DNA of 64,000 nt from Xanthobacter agilis (GCF_021730435.1 NZ_JABWGX010000004.1:178773-242772), one strand, 5' to 3'. Shown: positions 45,654 to 55,130, counted from the stretch's first letter. Translations and numbers: made by a program. The notes: a model not told the origin generated them from the letters alone.

Positions 45654-47189
45654 ATGGGCCAAATGCGGACCACGTGGGCGGATCGCGTCACCATTCTGGC
45701 GTTTGCCGCAGTGGGCTGCATTTTGTTCCTCGCGATCGGGCAAGTCACGCTGCTGGAACTCTCCTGGCCGCAGCTGGCGGCCTATCTTGACAAGGTTCTT
45801 GATCGCTCCGTCGCCGTCGCGCGCGCCGGCATCGACACCATCGCCGTCATAGATCGGAGCGGGGCGGAGATCTGTTCCGCCTCGGACCTCGGGAACATGC
45901 GCTATGAGCTGTTCTTGAACGAATACCTCAGCGATATCGGGCGGACCGTCGGCAACCGCATCCTGTGCTCGGCGGGCTGGGGGCAACTGTCCAATTCGGT
46001 CGCGTTGCCGGAACCTATTCGACGCCAGACGAGCGGCACCGAGCTTTGGGCCAATGCCCGCAGCCCTCTTGATCCGCGTCTGGTCGTTGACATGGCCCGT
46101 CGCGGCTCGGTCATCGTGTTCACCTCACCCAGCGCGTTCAAGCCCTTTGAAGGATCGGACGGGACCCTCGCGGCATTGGTGGTCACCCACGATGGGCGCC
46201 ATGTCTTCCGGGCTTTCGGCGACACGCGCGGGCTGGGGGCGCGACTGACGGCGGCTCAGCCGGGGTTTGAGTTCGGCCCCCGGATCACGGCCGTCTCATG
46301 CGCGGGGACATTCGACATCTGTGTCGTGGCGGCCCTTTCAAACGTCAACATCCTGCGTCAGCCGGCGCCCATCTGGCTCGGTATCGGCGCCGCGGGGGCG
46401 GTGACTGCGGGGTGTGTCGGCATGGTGCTGGTGCAGCGCCGGCGCGTGCTCGCGTCGTTGCCGCAGCAGATCCGGCGGGCGGTGTCCCTTGGGCGCCTCA
46501 CCATGGCCTATCAGCCGCTGGTGCGCCTGAGCGATCGACGGATGGTCGGAGTGGAGGCCCTGGCCCGGCTGACCGACGACCGGGGCCGGCCCATACCGCC
46601 GGACATCTTCATCGCCATCGCGGAGGAGAAAGGCTTTATCGGCGTGGTCACCCGCAAGGTTATCAGCCTGACCCTGACGCAGATGCGCGGGCGGCTGACG
46701 GGAGACGAGGCGTTCGATGTCCATATCAACTTCGCCGTCACCGATTTGCTGGACGACAGGCTCCTGACCTACCTTGACGGCGAGGTCTCGCGTCTGGGTA
46801 TTTCCCCGGCGCGCGTCGTGATCGAGCTGACCGAGCGCTCGACGGCCGAGCATGACCGCCTGCGCGAGGCGGTCGAGACGCTGCGGCGGCGTGGCTACAA
46901 ATTCTTCATCGACGACTTCGGCACCGGCTATTCCAACCTCGCCTATCTCGCCCGCTTGCCCATCAATGGCATCAAGATGGACAAGATGTTCACGAAAGCC
47001 ATCGGCAAGGCAGCGGCCAGCTCCGCTATTGTCGACACCATTTGCGCAACCGCGCGGAGCTTGAATGTCGAGCTTGTGGCCGAGGGCGTGGAGGAGCCTG
47101 AGCAGGCCGCGCGCATTCTCGAGCTCTTCCCCAGGGCGGTCGGCCAAGGCTGGCTGTTCGGCAAGCCGGTGCCGGCGGAACACTTGTGA
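45654..47189 (+). CDS. Membrane-bound c-di-GMP phosphodiesterase with CSS-motif sensor and EAL domain
   Basis: 511 residues from ATG 45654 with GGGAG nine bases upstream. Layout: helix 1 (about 12-35), periplasmic CSS-type domain with C74 (ICSA) and C105 (LCSA), helix 2 (about 240-262, QPAPIWLGIGAAGAV), then EAL. Catalytic set present: EAL at 301-303, N in HINFAVTDLL, E in IELTERS, DD at 420-421 in IDDFGTGYSNL, K in IKMDKMF and E in VAEGVEE. So it should hydrolyse c-di-GMP. The two periplasmic cysteines suggest redox (DsbA/B) control, as known for this family. Stand-alone. Confidence 0.92.
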   Translation: MGQMRTTWADRVTILAFAAVGCILFLAIGQVTLLELSWPQLAAYLDKVLDRSVAVARAGIDTIAVIDRSGAEICSASDLGNMRYELFLNEYLSDIGRTVGNRILCSAGWGQLSNSVALPEPIRRQTSGTELWANARSPLDPRLVVDMARRGSVIVFTSPSAFKPFEGSDGTLAALVVTHDGRHVFRAFGDTRGLGARLTAAQPGFEFGPRITAVSCAGTFDICVVAALSNVNILRQPAPIWLGIGAAGAVTAGCVGMVLVQRRRVLASLPQQIRRAVSLGRLTMAYQPLVRLSDRRMVGVEALARLTDDRGRPIPPDIFIAIAEEKGFIGVVTRKVISLTLTQMRGRLTGDEAFDVHINFAVTDLLDDRLLTYLDGEVSRLGISPARVVIELTERSTAEHDRLREAVETLRRRGYKFFIDDFGTGYSNLAYLARLPINGIKMDKMFTKAIGKAAASSAIVDTICATARSLNVELVAEGVEEPEQAARILELFPRAVGQGWLFGKPVPAEHL

Positions 47190-47235
47190 GACGGTCGGCC
47201 GGGCCGCGCCCCACGACCGAAGACAGGCCGACGCC

Positions 47236-47661
47236 TCAATGGGCGAAGACCCCCGCGAAGTCCTTGAAGCCCTTGATCTCGATGGGATTTCCGCACGGGT
47301 CGAAGAAAAACATGGTGCGCTGTTCGCCGGGTTCGCCCTCGAAGCGGATAATGGGCGGAATGTCGAAGGCGATACCGGCCTGCTGCAGGCGATCGGCGAG
47401 CGCGAACCAGTCGTCGAGGGGCAGCACCGCGCCGAGGTGGGGCATCATCACCATGTGCTCGCCCACCTTGCCAGTGCGGGTGACCGGGAACGGCGTGCCC
47501 AGGTGCAGCGAGATCTGGTGGCCGAAAAAGTCGAAATCCACCCAGGTGTCGGTCGAGCGGCCCTCCGCGCAGCCCAGCACCCCGCCATAGAAGCGGCGGG
47601 CGGCATCGAGGTCGGTCACATGGAACGCGAGGTGAAACAAGGCCTTGGCGGGAACGCTCAT
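47236..47661 (-). CDS. VOC (glyoxalase/dioxygenase-like) family protein
   Basis: 141 residues from ATG 47661 with GGAG six bases upstream. The VOC start LFHLAFHVTDLDAARRFYGGVLGC is followed by a metal-ligand region DFDFFGHQISLHL and the C-terminal FFFDPCGNPIEIKGF. His and Glu ligands are in place, so a metal-dependent lyase or dioxygenase fold is likely; the substrate is unknown. Divergent from a LysR regulator 95 bp away, which probably controls it. Confidence 0.88.
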   Translation of the reverse strand: MSVPAKALFHLAFHVTDLDAARRFYGGVLGCAEGRSTDTWVDFDFFGHQISLHLGTPFPVTRTGKVGEHMVMMPHLGAVLPLDDWFALADRLQQAGIAFDIPPIIRFEGEPGEQRTMFFFDPCGNPIEIKGFKDFAGVFAH

Positions 47662-47720
47662 GGGGGGCTCCGGAACGGGGAGGTTTGAGGCTTGCTTAGC
47701 CCATGCCTTACGCTGCAAAA

Positions 47721-47730
47721 ACTATATAAT
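47721..47730. promoter_or_regulatory. Overlapping divergent -10 elements, VOC/LysR gap
   Basis: A perfect TATAAT lies at 47725-47730, 27 bases before the LysR start codon. On the other strand TATAGT (47726-47721) points toward the VOC gene. No good -35 was found for either, which fits activator dependence. Confidence 0.4.
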
Positions 47731-47756
47731 CGCGGCTCTCAGCATAAGGTTTTCCA

Positions 47757-48620
47757 TTGGATCTGCGCTTCCTGCATAGTCTTGTCGCGGTGGTGGAGAC
47801 CGGCTCCATCGCCGCCGCCGCGCGGCGGGAGAAGCTGACGGCCGCCGCCGTCAGCCAGCGGGTGCAGGCGCTGGAACGGGATCTGGGCTGCACGCTGCTC
47901 GCCCGCTCGGCCCACGCGGCGCGGCCCACCGAGGCCTGCCTCGCGCTGCTGCCGCGGGCGCGGCGGATCCTGTCGGAGGCCGCGTTGCTGAAGGACGACA
48001 TCGCCGGCGGCGCCCTCTCCGGTGAGCTGGCGGTGGGCGCCATCTCCACCATGCTCACGGGCCTGATGCCGGGGGCGCTCGATATCCTGACGCACGCGGC
48101 GCCGGGGCTGCGGCTGCACTTGGTGCCGGGCAGTTCCCTGCACCTCTATGACATGCTGTCGCGCGGCGCGCTCGATGCGGCGGTGCTGGTGGCCCCGCCC
48201 TTCGCCTTGCCCAAGGGGCTCGTGGCCCATCTGCTGCGGACCGAACCCCTGGTGCTGCTCAGCCGGGAGCGGGTGGCGCCGGACGAGGTGGATGCGGCCA
48301 TCGGCGCCGCCCCTTTCATCCGCTACGATCCCGGCTCCTGGGGTGGGCGGCTGGCGGCCGATTATCTGACGGCGCGCGGCCTGTTCCCACAGGTGCGGTG
48401 CGATCTCGATGCGCTGGAAACCATAGCTTTGCTGGTGGCGCGTGGCATGGGCCATGCCCTGGCGCCCCTGTGGCCGGGGCTCGTGGCGGAGGGCCTGTCC
48501 ATCTGTCCGGTGCCGGATGCCGCCCCATACGTACGGCGCATCGTGTGTCTCCATCCGGCGTTGCCGGCGCGGGCGCAGGCGTTGCGCGCCCTCATCGACG
48601 CGCTGGCGCGCGTGGCGTGA
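47757..48620 (+). CDS. LysR-family transcriptional regulator
   Basis: 287 residues. The start is TTG at 47757, supported by AAGG seven bases upstream and by the family N-terminus DLRFLHSLVAVVETGSIAAAARRE. The winged helix ends near residue 60; a periplasmic-binding-like effector domain follows (ELAVGAISTMLTGLMPGAL). Divergent from the VOC gene, the likely target. Confidence 0.9.
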   Translation: MDLRFLHSLVAVVETGSIAAAARREKLTAAAVSQRVQALERDLGCTLLARSAHAARPTEACLALLPRARRILSEAALLKDDIAGGALSGELAVGAISTMLTGLMPGALDILTHAAPGLRLHLVPGSSLHLYDMLSRGALDAAVLVAPPFALPKGLVAHLLRTEPLVLLSRERVAPDEVDAAIGAAPFIRYDPGSWGGRLAADYLTARGLFPQVRCDLDALETIALLVARGMGHALAPLWPGLVAEGLSICPVPDAAPYVRRIVCLHPALPARAQALRALIDALARVA

Positions 48621-48650
48621 GCGCACGGCGGCGGAAACGGGTCGTGAGCC

Positions 48651-49100
48651 TCAGGCCTTGCGTACCCAGCGGCCGTTTTCGTCCTGCTGCCAATAGGTGA
48701 GGTCGTGGCCCTGGGCCTTGGCCTCGCGCCAGCGCTGGCGGGCGGCGCCCACCTGCTCGTCGTCTCGGCCATCGAACAGGTGCACGATGCGGGTGTAGGA
48801 CGTGGCATCGGCAAGCGGCACCGCATCCAGCAGGAAGCGGATCTGCGCGCCGTTGGGATTGGCCTCGGTGGTGGCGATCAGCACCGGCTGGCGCTCGGGC
48901 AGCGGCTGCGCCTCGGTGCCGTGGGGCAGGAACGCGCTTTCGTTATAGGTCCACAGATGGGAATCGAGCGCGTCCCGCCGCTCGGCCGAGCCGCACTGCA
49001 CCACGCAGCGCCACCCCCGCTCCAGCGACTTTTCGAGGAGCGTGGGCAGCACCTGCTCCAGCGGGCGGCGCTCCAGATGGTAGAACAGGACTTCGGTCAT
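48651..49100 (-). CDS. holC: DNA polymerase III chi subunit
   Basis: 149 residues from ATG 49100. The start TEVLFYHLERRPLEQVLPTLLEKSLERGWR and LDSHLWTYNESAFLPHG are characteristic of HolC. It links the clamp loader to SSB at the replication fork. It follows pepA on the same strand, the common pepA-holC order, with 147 bp and a stem-loop between. Confidence 0.93.
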   Translation of the reverse strand: MTEVLFYHLERRPLEQVLPTLLEKSLERGWRCVVQCGSAERRDALDSHLWTYNESAFLPHGTEAQPLPERQPVLIATTEANPNGAQIRFLLDAVPLADATSYTRIVHLFDGRDDEQVGAARQRWREAKAQGHDLTYWQQDENGRWVRKA

Positions 49101-49216
49101 GTTCGTTCCGTTCGCGTCAGTCCGCCCTTGCGTCTCGCGCGGAGCGGCGGTCGGCAAGGGGGAGGCCTCTTGGCGCTTGCCGCGCGGGAGGAGCGCAGGG
49201 CTCCGATCGGGTCCGG

Positions 49217-49240
49217 CGGCCCCCTCCGGGGAGGGGGCCG
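49217..49240 (-). terminator. Stem-loop between pepA and holC
   Basis: CGGCCCCCTC (49217-49226) pairs perfectly with GAGGGGGCCG (49231-49240) over a 4-nt loop, eight bases after the pepA stop. No T-run follows, so it is an attenuator or mRNA stabiliser at best. Confidence 0.4.
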
Positions 49241-49247
49241 ATGGGCC

Positions 49248-50744
49248 TCAGCCCTCGTAATGATCCTTCACCAACTGGTTGAGCAGGCGCACGCCCCAGC
49301 CCGAGCCCCAGCTCTTGTTGATGTCGGAAGCCGGCGACGACATGGCGGTGCCGGCCACGTCCAGATGCGCCCAGGGGGTCTTCTCGACGAAGCGCTGGAG
49401 GAACTGGGCGGCGGTGATGGAGCCGGCATTGCGGCCGCCGGTGTTCTTCATGTCGGCGAACTTGCTGTCGATCAGCTTGTCGTATTCCGGCCCCAGCGGC
49501 AGGCGCCACACACGCTCGCCGCTCTCGATGCCGGCCGCCGCGATGTTGGCGGCGAGGGCGTCGTCATTGGAGAACAGGCCCGCATATTCCTGGCCCAGCG
49601 CCACCAGGATGGCGCCGGTCAGGGTGGCGAGGTCGATCATGAACTTCGGCTTGAAGCGGTCCTTGGTGTACCAGAGCACGTCGGACAGCACGAGCCGGCC
49701 TTCGGCATCGGTGTTGATGACCTCGATGGTCTGGCCGGACAAAGAGGTGACGATGTCGCCGGGGCGCTGGGCGGCGCCGTCGGGCATGTTTTCGACAAGG
49801 CCGATGACGCCCACCGCGTTCACCTTCGCCTTGCGGGCGGCGAGCGCGTAGATGAGGCCGGTGACGCAGGCGGCGCCACCCATGTCGCCCTTCATGTCCT
49901 CCATGCCGGCGGCCGGCTTGATGGAGATGCCGCCGCTGTCGAAGATGACGCCCTTGCCAATGAAGGCCACCGGCGCATCATCCTTGGCGCCGCCGTTCCA
50001 GCGCATCACCACCACGCGGCTTTCCTTGATGGAGCCCTGGCCGACCCCCAGCAGCGCGCCCATGCCGATGGCGTGGAGCTCGGCATCGCCGAGCACTTCC
50101 ACCTCGACGCCCACGCCGGAGAGGTGCTCCTGCGCCCGGCGGGCGAATTCCGCCGGGTCGAGCACGTTGGCCGGCTCGTTCACCAGGTCGCGGGCGAGCA
50201 GCACGCCGTCGCTCACGCCCTCGCGGGTGGCCCAGGCGCGCTTGACGGCGGCCTCGTCGGCCACCAGCAGGTTCAAGGTGAGCGGGCCGCGCTCGGTGTC
50301 GTCCTTCTTCTTGGTCTTGTAGCGGTCGAACTCATAGGCGCGCAGGCTGGCGCCGAGGGCGATCTCGGCGACGGATTCGGGGGCGATCTTGGCGCCGGGC
50401 AGCTCCACCAGCAGGCTGGCCTCGCGCACGCCGGCCGGGATCTTGCCGGCGATGATGCCGCCGAGCTTCAGGAAATCGGTGGCCTTGAGTTCCGCCGTCT
50501 TGCCCACGGACAGCACGATGAGGCGCGGCGCGGCGAGGCCGGCGGGGGCGAGCAGGTCCACCCCGGTGAACGCCTTGCCCTTGAAGCGCTCGGCGTCGAA
50601 GGCGCGGGTCAAGGTGGCGTCGGCGCCCTTCAGGAGCTTCTGCGTGGCGGAGCCGAACGCCAGGGTCTCGTCGGTGAGCACGATCACCGCGCCCTTGGGC
50701 GCTGAGGTGAGTTTGGCGAACGAGAGGGTCAAGGGCTCGGACAT
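49248..50744 (-). CDS. pepA: Leucyl aminopeptidase (M17)
   Basis: 498 residues, standard length. The C-terminal catalytic domain has [17 protein letters not shown] (Lys and Asp), MKGDMGGA and the M17 signature [12 protein letters not shown]. Two-metal cytosolic peptidase; in some bacteria it also binds DNA. Promoter expected in the 397-bp gap upstream. Confidence 0.96.
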   Translation of the reverse strand: MSEPLTLSFAKLTSAPKGAVIVLTDETLAFGSATQKLLKGADATLTRAFDAERFKGKAFTGVDLLAPAGLAAPRLIVLSVGKTAELKATDFLKLGGIIAGKIPAGVREASLLVELPGAKIAPESVAEIALGASLRAYEFDRYKTKKKDDTERGPLTLNLLVADEAAVKRAWATREGVSDGVLLARDLVNEPANVLDPAEFARRAQEHLSGVGVEVEVLGDAELHAIGMGALLGVGQGSIKESRVVVMRWNGGAKDDAPVAFIGKGVIFDSGGISIKPAAGMEDMKGDMGGAACVTGLIYALAARKAKVNAVGVIGLVENMPDGAAQRPGDIVTSLSGQTIEVINTDAEGRLVLSDVLWYTKDRFKPKFMIDLATLTGAILVALGQEYAGLFSNDDALAANIAAAGIESGERVWRLPLGPEYDKLIDSKFADMKNTGGRNAGSITAAQFLQRFVEKTPWAHLDVAGTAMSSPASDINKSWGSGWGVRLLNQLVKDHYEG

Positions 50745-51141
50745 GCAGCGCTCCAGAATAAAAGGGTAAAAACAGGCATGAGACGCGAACGCGCCTTTGT
50801 CCAGATGCGGCCGGGCGCAGCGCGGCGGGCGCCGGCCCGCGAGGCGGGACCCTGTCTAGATAGGAAGCCTGAGCGCCGCTGGAAAGCCCCGTGGATCACG
50901 GCCGCGCGGCGGCGCCTGTCAGGCCCTTGTCCGTGCGGGGGCGACGCGCGGTCCCGCTCGGGATCAGAGGTGGAATGGCGCAGGGGGCGCCGGACGGCGT
51001 CGCGGCCCCAGGTCCCCGGCCCCAGGTCCCCGGTTTTCGTCCGGCGGACCGCTTTCCCCGAACCGGGGGCCGCCGGATGGAAGGCGTGACGCGATGGCGG
51101 CGGCAGGGCCATGGGCCGTCTGCGCGCCGCCGGTCGCGGGA
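50745..51141. other. Gap between rpsP and pepA; rimM-trmD-rplS absent
   Basis: No gene. The rimM, trmD and rplS genes that usually follow rpsP are not here. A 14-bp tandem duplication (GGCCCCAGGTCCCC) is at 51004-51031. AT-rich bases at 50755-50775 next to the pepA start may be promoter or leader. Confidence 0.6.
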
Positions 51142-51516
51142 TCACTCGGCCGGGGCGTCCTCGGCGGGGGCAGCGGCGGCGGCGGCCTTCTCGGCCTTTT
51201 CCTTCGCGCGCTCCTTGGCCTTGTCGCCGGGCTCGGCCTTCTTGGGGTTGTTGCGGGTCTCGCGCTTCAGGAGGCCGGCGGCATCCAGGAAGCGGGCGAC
51301 ACGGTCGGTGGGCTGGGCGCCCTTTTCAAGCCAGGCCTTGGCCTTCTCGGTGTCGAGCACGACGCGCTCGGCGGCATCCTTGGCCAGGAGCGGGTTGAAC
51401 GAGCCGATGCGGTCGATGAAGCGACCATCGCGCGGGGAGCGGGCGTCGGCCACCACGATGCGGTAATAGGGGCGCTTCTTGGCGCCGCCGCGGGACAGGC
51501 GGATCTTGAGGGACAT
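51142..51516 (-). CDS. rpsP: 30S ribosomal protein S16
   Basis: 124 residues. [42 protein letters not shown] is unmistakable. The last 40 residues form a Lys/Ala/Glu-rich extension common in alphaproteobacteria. GAAAGGA lies eight to nine bases before ATG 51516, after a 14-bp gap from the orphan gene upstream. It belongs to the ffh transcript. Confidence 0.97.
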   Translation of the reverse strand: MSLKIRLSRGGAKKRPYYRIVVADARSPRDGRFIDRIGSFNPLLAKDAAERVVLDTEKAKAWLEKGAQPTDRVARFLDAAGLLKRETRNNPKKAEPGDKAKERAKEKAEKAAAAAAPAEDAPAE

Positions 51517-51530
51517 GGTTCTTCCTTTCG

Positions 51531-52040
51531 TCAGTTCTTCTTCTTGATTTCAGCGGACGCGCGGTCCCATTCTGTCTTCAAGATTTTCGCGGTTATTTCC
51601 GAAATCTTTTTCAGATTTTCGTCAATCTCATGGTCCAGGTCCGGATCCCTGTTGTCCGAAAAACGGGCCAGGGTGGTCCGGGTCTGTTCCAATTCGTCTT
51701 TCAGAAGCTTGTGCTCGGCCTCGTTGGTGTTCAGCATCAGGAGAATATAGGTCTCGATCTTCATGATGTCGGTATGCAGATCGTCAACCTCGTCCTTTGT
51801 TTTCCCCAATGCTCCCTTTTTCAGGATGTGCACGGCTCCGATAAACTTCGAAACGTTGCTTCTTAAGTTCTCGATCCAGTTGACCCGGAAGGAGGCAATC
51901 CGGTGATTGGCCTCCATCCGGATGTTGGCCATCGTCGTTCTCAACGTGACCATCGCGATGAAGATCGTGGCGATGCCGACGACCAGATTGCCCAAGTCGA
52001 TCTGGATATTTTCCAATACCCATGCCGTGATCGGGCTCAT
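51531..52040 (-). CDS. Orphan membrane-anchored protein between ffh and rpsP
   Basis: 169 residues. ATG 52040 overlaps the ffh stop (ATGA). One N-terminal membrane helix (about 15-36, [18 protein letters not shown]), then an Arg/Asn-rich segment and a helical, charged, probably coiled-coil remainder ending AEIKKKN. GC is about 50% by hand count over 51541-51960, against 65-78% in ffh and rpsP. It has many AT-ending codons. I recognise no family; single-helix proteins of this shape are frequent in mobile DNA. It looks like a recent acquisition read on the ffh-rpsP mRNA. Confidence 0.75.
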   Translation of the reverse strand: MSPITAWVLENIQIDLGNLVVGIATIFIAMVTLRTTMANIRMEANHRIASFRVNWIENLRSNVSKFIGAVHILKKGALGKTKDEVDDLHTDIMKIETYILLMLNTNEAEHKLLKDELEQTRTTLARFSDNRDPDLDHEIDENLKKISEITAKILKTEWDRASAEIKKKN

Positions 52041-53587
52041 TTCTTCTTAGGATTTCCCAATCCGGGCATGCCCTTGGGAAGTCCCGGCAGGCCGGGCAGG
52101 CCGCCGGGGAACTTGGACGGCAACCCGCCGCCGGGAAGGCCGGGGAAGTTCGGCGGCAGGCCGCCGGGCGCGCCGGGGCCGCCCGCGCCCATCTTCTCCG
52201 CCATGTCCTGGAGCATTTCGGGCGAGGGGCCGCCGCCGCCGAAGCCCATCATGCCGGCAAGGCCCGCCAGGGGGCCGCGCTTGCCCGCCTTGCCGCCCAT
52301 GGCCTTCATCACGTCGGCCATCTGACGGTGCATCTTCAGCAGACGGTTGATCTCCTCCACCTTGGTGCCGGAACCCGCCGCGACGCGGCGCTTGCGGGAG
52401 GCGTCCAGCAGCTTCGGCGAACGGCGCTCCTTGGGCGTCATGGAATTGATGATCGCCACCTGCCGCTTGAACACCTTGTCGTCGAGATTGGCGGAGGCGA
52501 TCTGGTTTTTCATCTTGGCGACGCCGGGCAGCATCCCCATCAGCCCGCCGAGCCCGCCCATCTTGGCCATCTGCTCAAGCTGGCTGCGCAGGTCGTCCAG
52601 GTCGAAGGTGCCCTTGCGCATGCGCTCGGCGGTCAGCTTCGCCTTCTCAAGGTCGATGGCCTCGGCGGCCTTCTCCACCAGGGCCACCACATCGCCCATG
52701 CCGAGGATGCGGCCGGCCACGCGATGGGGGTCGAAATCCTCCAGCGCGTCCATCTTCTCGCCGGTGCCGAGCAGCTTGATGGGCTTGCCGGTGACGGCGC
52801 GCATGGAGAGCGCGGCGCCGCCGCGGCCGTCGCCGTCGGCGCGGGTGAGCACGATGCCCGTCAGGCCGACGCGTTCGTCGAACGCCTTGGCGGTGTTCAC
52901 GGCGTCCTGACCGGTGAGGCTGTCGGCCACCAGCAGCACTTCGTGGGGACCGGTGACGGCCTTCACCTCGGCTACCTCGGCCATGAGGGCCTCGTCCAGG
53001 GTGACGCGGCCGGCGGTGTCCAGCATCACCACGTCGTAGCCGCCGAGCCGGGCGGCATCGAGCGCGCGCTTGGCGATCTGCACCGCGCTCTGGCCGGCGA
53101 CGATGGGCAGGGTCGCGACCTCCACCTGGGTGCCCAGGGTGGCGAGCTGCTCCATGGCCGCCGGGCGGCGGGTGTCGAGCGAGGCCATCAGCACTTTGCG
53201 CTTGCTGCGCTCGGTGAGGCGCTTGGCGATCTTGGCGGTGGAAGTGGTCTTGCCCGAGCCCTGCAGGCCCACCATCAGGATGGGGAGGGGCGCCGGGGCA
53301 TTGAGATCGATGGGGTCGGCGTCGGAACCCAGCGTGGCGACCAGCTCGTCATGGACGATCTTCACCACCATCTGGCCGGGGGTCACCGACTTGATGACCT
53401 CCACGCCCACCGCCCGCTTCTTCACGCGATCGGTGAAGGACCGCACCACGTCGAGGGCGACGTCCGCCTCGATCAGCGCGCGGCGCACCTCGCGCATGGC
53501 CTCGCCGACGTCGGCTTCGGTCAGCGCGCCGCGTCGCTTCAGCTTGTCGAGTATGCCGCCAAGGCGGTCGGAGAGGTTATCGAACAT
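52037..53587 (-). CDS. ffh: Signal recognition particle GTPase Ffh
   Basis: 516 residues from ATG 53587. NG domain: G1 GLQGSGKTT at 107-115, LDTRRPAA, LDTAGR and LTRADGDGRGGAA. The M domain follows with SRKRRVAAGSGTKVEEINRLLK and Met-rich helices. The last 60 residues are a Gly/Pro/Leu-rich tail (GGLPPNFPGLPGGG) ending NPKKK. With SRP RNA it targets nascent membrane proteins. First gene of a transcript running into the orphan gene and rpsP. Confidence 0.97.
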   Translation of the reverse strand: MFDNLSDRLGGILDKLKRRGALTEADVGEAMREVRRALIEADVALDVVRSFTDRVKKRAVGVEVIKSVTPGQMVVKIVHDELVATLGSDADPIDLNAPAPLPILMVGLQGSGKTTSTAKIAKRLTERSKRKVLMASLDTRRPAAMEQLATLGTQVEVATLPIVAGQSAVQIAKRALDAARLGGYDVVMLDTAGRVTLDEALMAEVAEVKAVTGPHEVLLVADSLTGQDAVNTAKAFDERVGLTGIVLTRADGDGRGGAALSMRAVTGKPIKLLGTGEKMDALEDFDPHRVAGRILGMGDVVALVEKAAEAIDLEKAKLTAERMRKGTFDLDDLRSQLEQMAKMGGLGGLMGMLPGVAKMKNQIASANLDDKVFKRQVAIINSMTPKERRSPKLLDASRKRRVAAGSGTKVEEINRLLKMHRQMADVMKAMGGKAGKRGPLAGLAGMMGFGGGGPSPEMLQDMAEKMGAGGPGAPGGLPPNFPGLPGGGLPSKFPGGLPGLPGLPKGMPGLGNPKKK

Positions 53588-53783
53588 GGGCGTCCGTCTG
53601 GTTCGGTTTTCACGAGCGATAAGGCAACGCCAAGCGCGCCCGAGAGCGCAACGCGCTGTCGGGCGGTGACCTCCGGACCCTCGGTCCGGTCGGCGGATCG
53701 GCGTGGCCGTCCTCGTGAAGGGTGGGTCCTTAGCAGGTTTGTGCCGCAGAGGCAAATGGCAGACCGGCCGGTCCGCCGCCGTT

Positions 53784-54356
53784 TCAGGCGGACAGGGCGG
53801 CGCCGGCGAGCCCGATGGCCAGCACTGCCAGCCAGCAGGCGGCGGCGCGGCGGAACAGAACCGGCGTCGCCCCGGCGGTGCCCCGGCGCAGGAGTGCTCC
53901 CGCGCCGACCCAGAGACCTGCCACCGCCAGCACCGAGCCGGCGAACAGCCCGAGGTGGAGGGGAAATTCCGGCGCGCCACCGGGTGGCAGCAGGACGAGG
54001 CCGATGATGAGCGCCTTGGGGTTCATCAGCGTGGTGACGAACACGCGGCGGGCCGTGACGTCCCCGGCCGTGCCCGGCGCGGCCTCGAACCGCCACAGCT
54101 TCACCGCCAGCACGCTCACCCAGAGGGCGGCGGCAAGCTTCAGCAGCCGCGCGGCATCGGGCCATTGGGCCAGGAGTTCGGCGCCGCAGACCGCGAGCGG
54201 AACGCTCACCAGCAGATAGGCCGCAAGCTCGGCCGGCATGAGGCGGACGGCACGGCCCAAGCCGGTGGCCGCGCCGGATAGCGCCAAAAGGGTGTTGGTG
54301 GGGCCGGGGGTGAGCAGCAGGGCCCACACGGCGAAGAGAAAGTCGAGGGTTCTCAA
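53784..54356 (-). CDS. LysE/RhtB family amino-acid exporter
   Basis: 190 residues, about six helices. The start LFAVWALLLTPGPTNTLLALSGA has the LysE-type TPGPxN motif. TTLMNPKALIIGLVLLP is the second family motif. It exports amino acids or related solutes; substrate unknown. Its promoter region contains a 13-bp tandem repeat. Confidence 0.88.
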   Translation of the reverse strand: MRTLDFLFAVWALLLTPGPTNTLLALSGAATGLGRAVRLMPAELAAYLLVSVPLAVCGAELLAQWPDAARLLKLAAALWVSVLAVKLWRFEAAPGTAGDVTARRVFVTTLMNPKALIIGLVLLPPGGAPEFPLHLGLFAGSVLAVAGLWVGAGALLRRGTAGATPVLFRRAAACWLAVLAIGLAGAALSA

Positions 54357-54363
54357 AGCCTGT

Positions 54364-54400
54364 TCCTTGGCTGAATTCCTTGGCTGAATTCCTTGGCTGA
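54364..54400 (+). repeat. 13-bp tandem repeat upstream of the LysE-family gene
   Basis: CCTTGGCTGAATT is repeated nearly three times, within the first 45 bp upstream of the start at 54356. Copy-number change here would move any promoter elements. Confidence 0.8.
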
Positions 54401-54473
54401 TCGTCCCGAAAGCGGCTGGCGGGAGGGATGCGGGTTCGGATGGAGACGGCGCCCCCTCCGGCGGTGCCTGCGG

Positions 54474-55130
54474 CTAGGGCGTGGTCAAGGTTTCGGCCAG
54501 GGCCCGGTCCAGGGCGGCGGCATCCCCCGCGTCCAGATAGCGGCCACCGGTATTGCTGGCGATGCAGGCCACCTTGCGTTCCTCCTCGCGGGTGAGGCCG
54601 AGGCCGATGACGTGGGCGGTGAAGTTCACGCCACTCTTCTTGAGCTCGCCCGCCACGGCGCAGGGGTCGCCCTCGCAGGTCTCGGCGCCGTCGGTGATGA
54701 GCACCACGGTGGCCGGAGCTTCCTTGTAGCGCAGCGCCTCGGCCGCCTTGCGCACCGCATCCGCCAGCGGCGTCATGCCCAGGAAATGCATGGCTTGGAC
54801 CGCCTCCCCCACCGCCGGGCCAGCGTTCGCGGCGGGCGGGACGACGAGTTCGATATCGCCGCAATCCCCCTTGCGACGATGGCCATAGGCCATCAGCCCC
54901 ACGGCGCGCCCCGGCGGCAGCCGGGAGACCGACGGCCCCACCGTCTGCCGGGCGATGGCCAGCTTGCGCTGGCCGCCGACCACGCCCCACATGGAGCCGG
55001 AGCCGTCCAGGATAATGATGGTGGGCGCGGGTTCGCCCGCGGCCGCCGGCTGGGTGACGGGCACCGCGCCAAACAGCGCGGTCAGGGCGAGGGCCAGGAT
55101 CTGGCGAAGGCGGTCGAGGGCGGAGCGCAT
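54474..55130 (-). CDS. Exported vWA-domain protein
   Basis: 218 residues from ATG 55130 with AGAGG seven bases upstream. Signal peptide to about residue 32 (ALALTALFGAVPVTQPAAAG). The vWA domain has an intact MIDAS (DGSGSMW), a second site in GMTPLAD and ITDGAETCEGDPC. Four cysteines in the second half suggest two periplasmic disulfides. Shorter than the larger Ca-activated-channel-like homologues; here the vWA domain stands alone. Role unknown. Confidence 0.85.
   Translation of the reverse strand: MRSALDRLRQILALALTALFGAVPVTQPAAAGEPAPTIIILDGSGSMWGVVGGQRKLAIARQTVGPSVSRLPPGRAVGLMAYGHRRKGDCGDIELVVPPAANAGPAVGEAVQAMHFLGMTPLADAVRKAAEALRYKEAPATVVLITDGAETCEGDPCAVAGELKKSGVNFTAHVIGLGLTREEERKVACIASNTGGRYLDAGDAAALDRALAETLTTP

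Noticed and set aside
50745..51141. Possible rimM downstream of rpsP
   Set aside because: No reading frame with RimM features is present in this gap on either strand.
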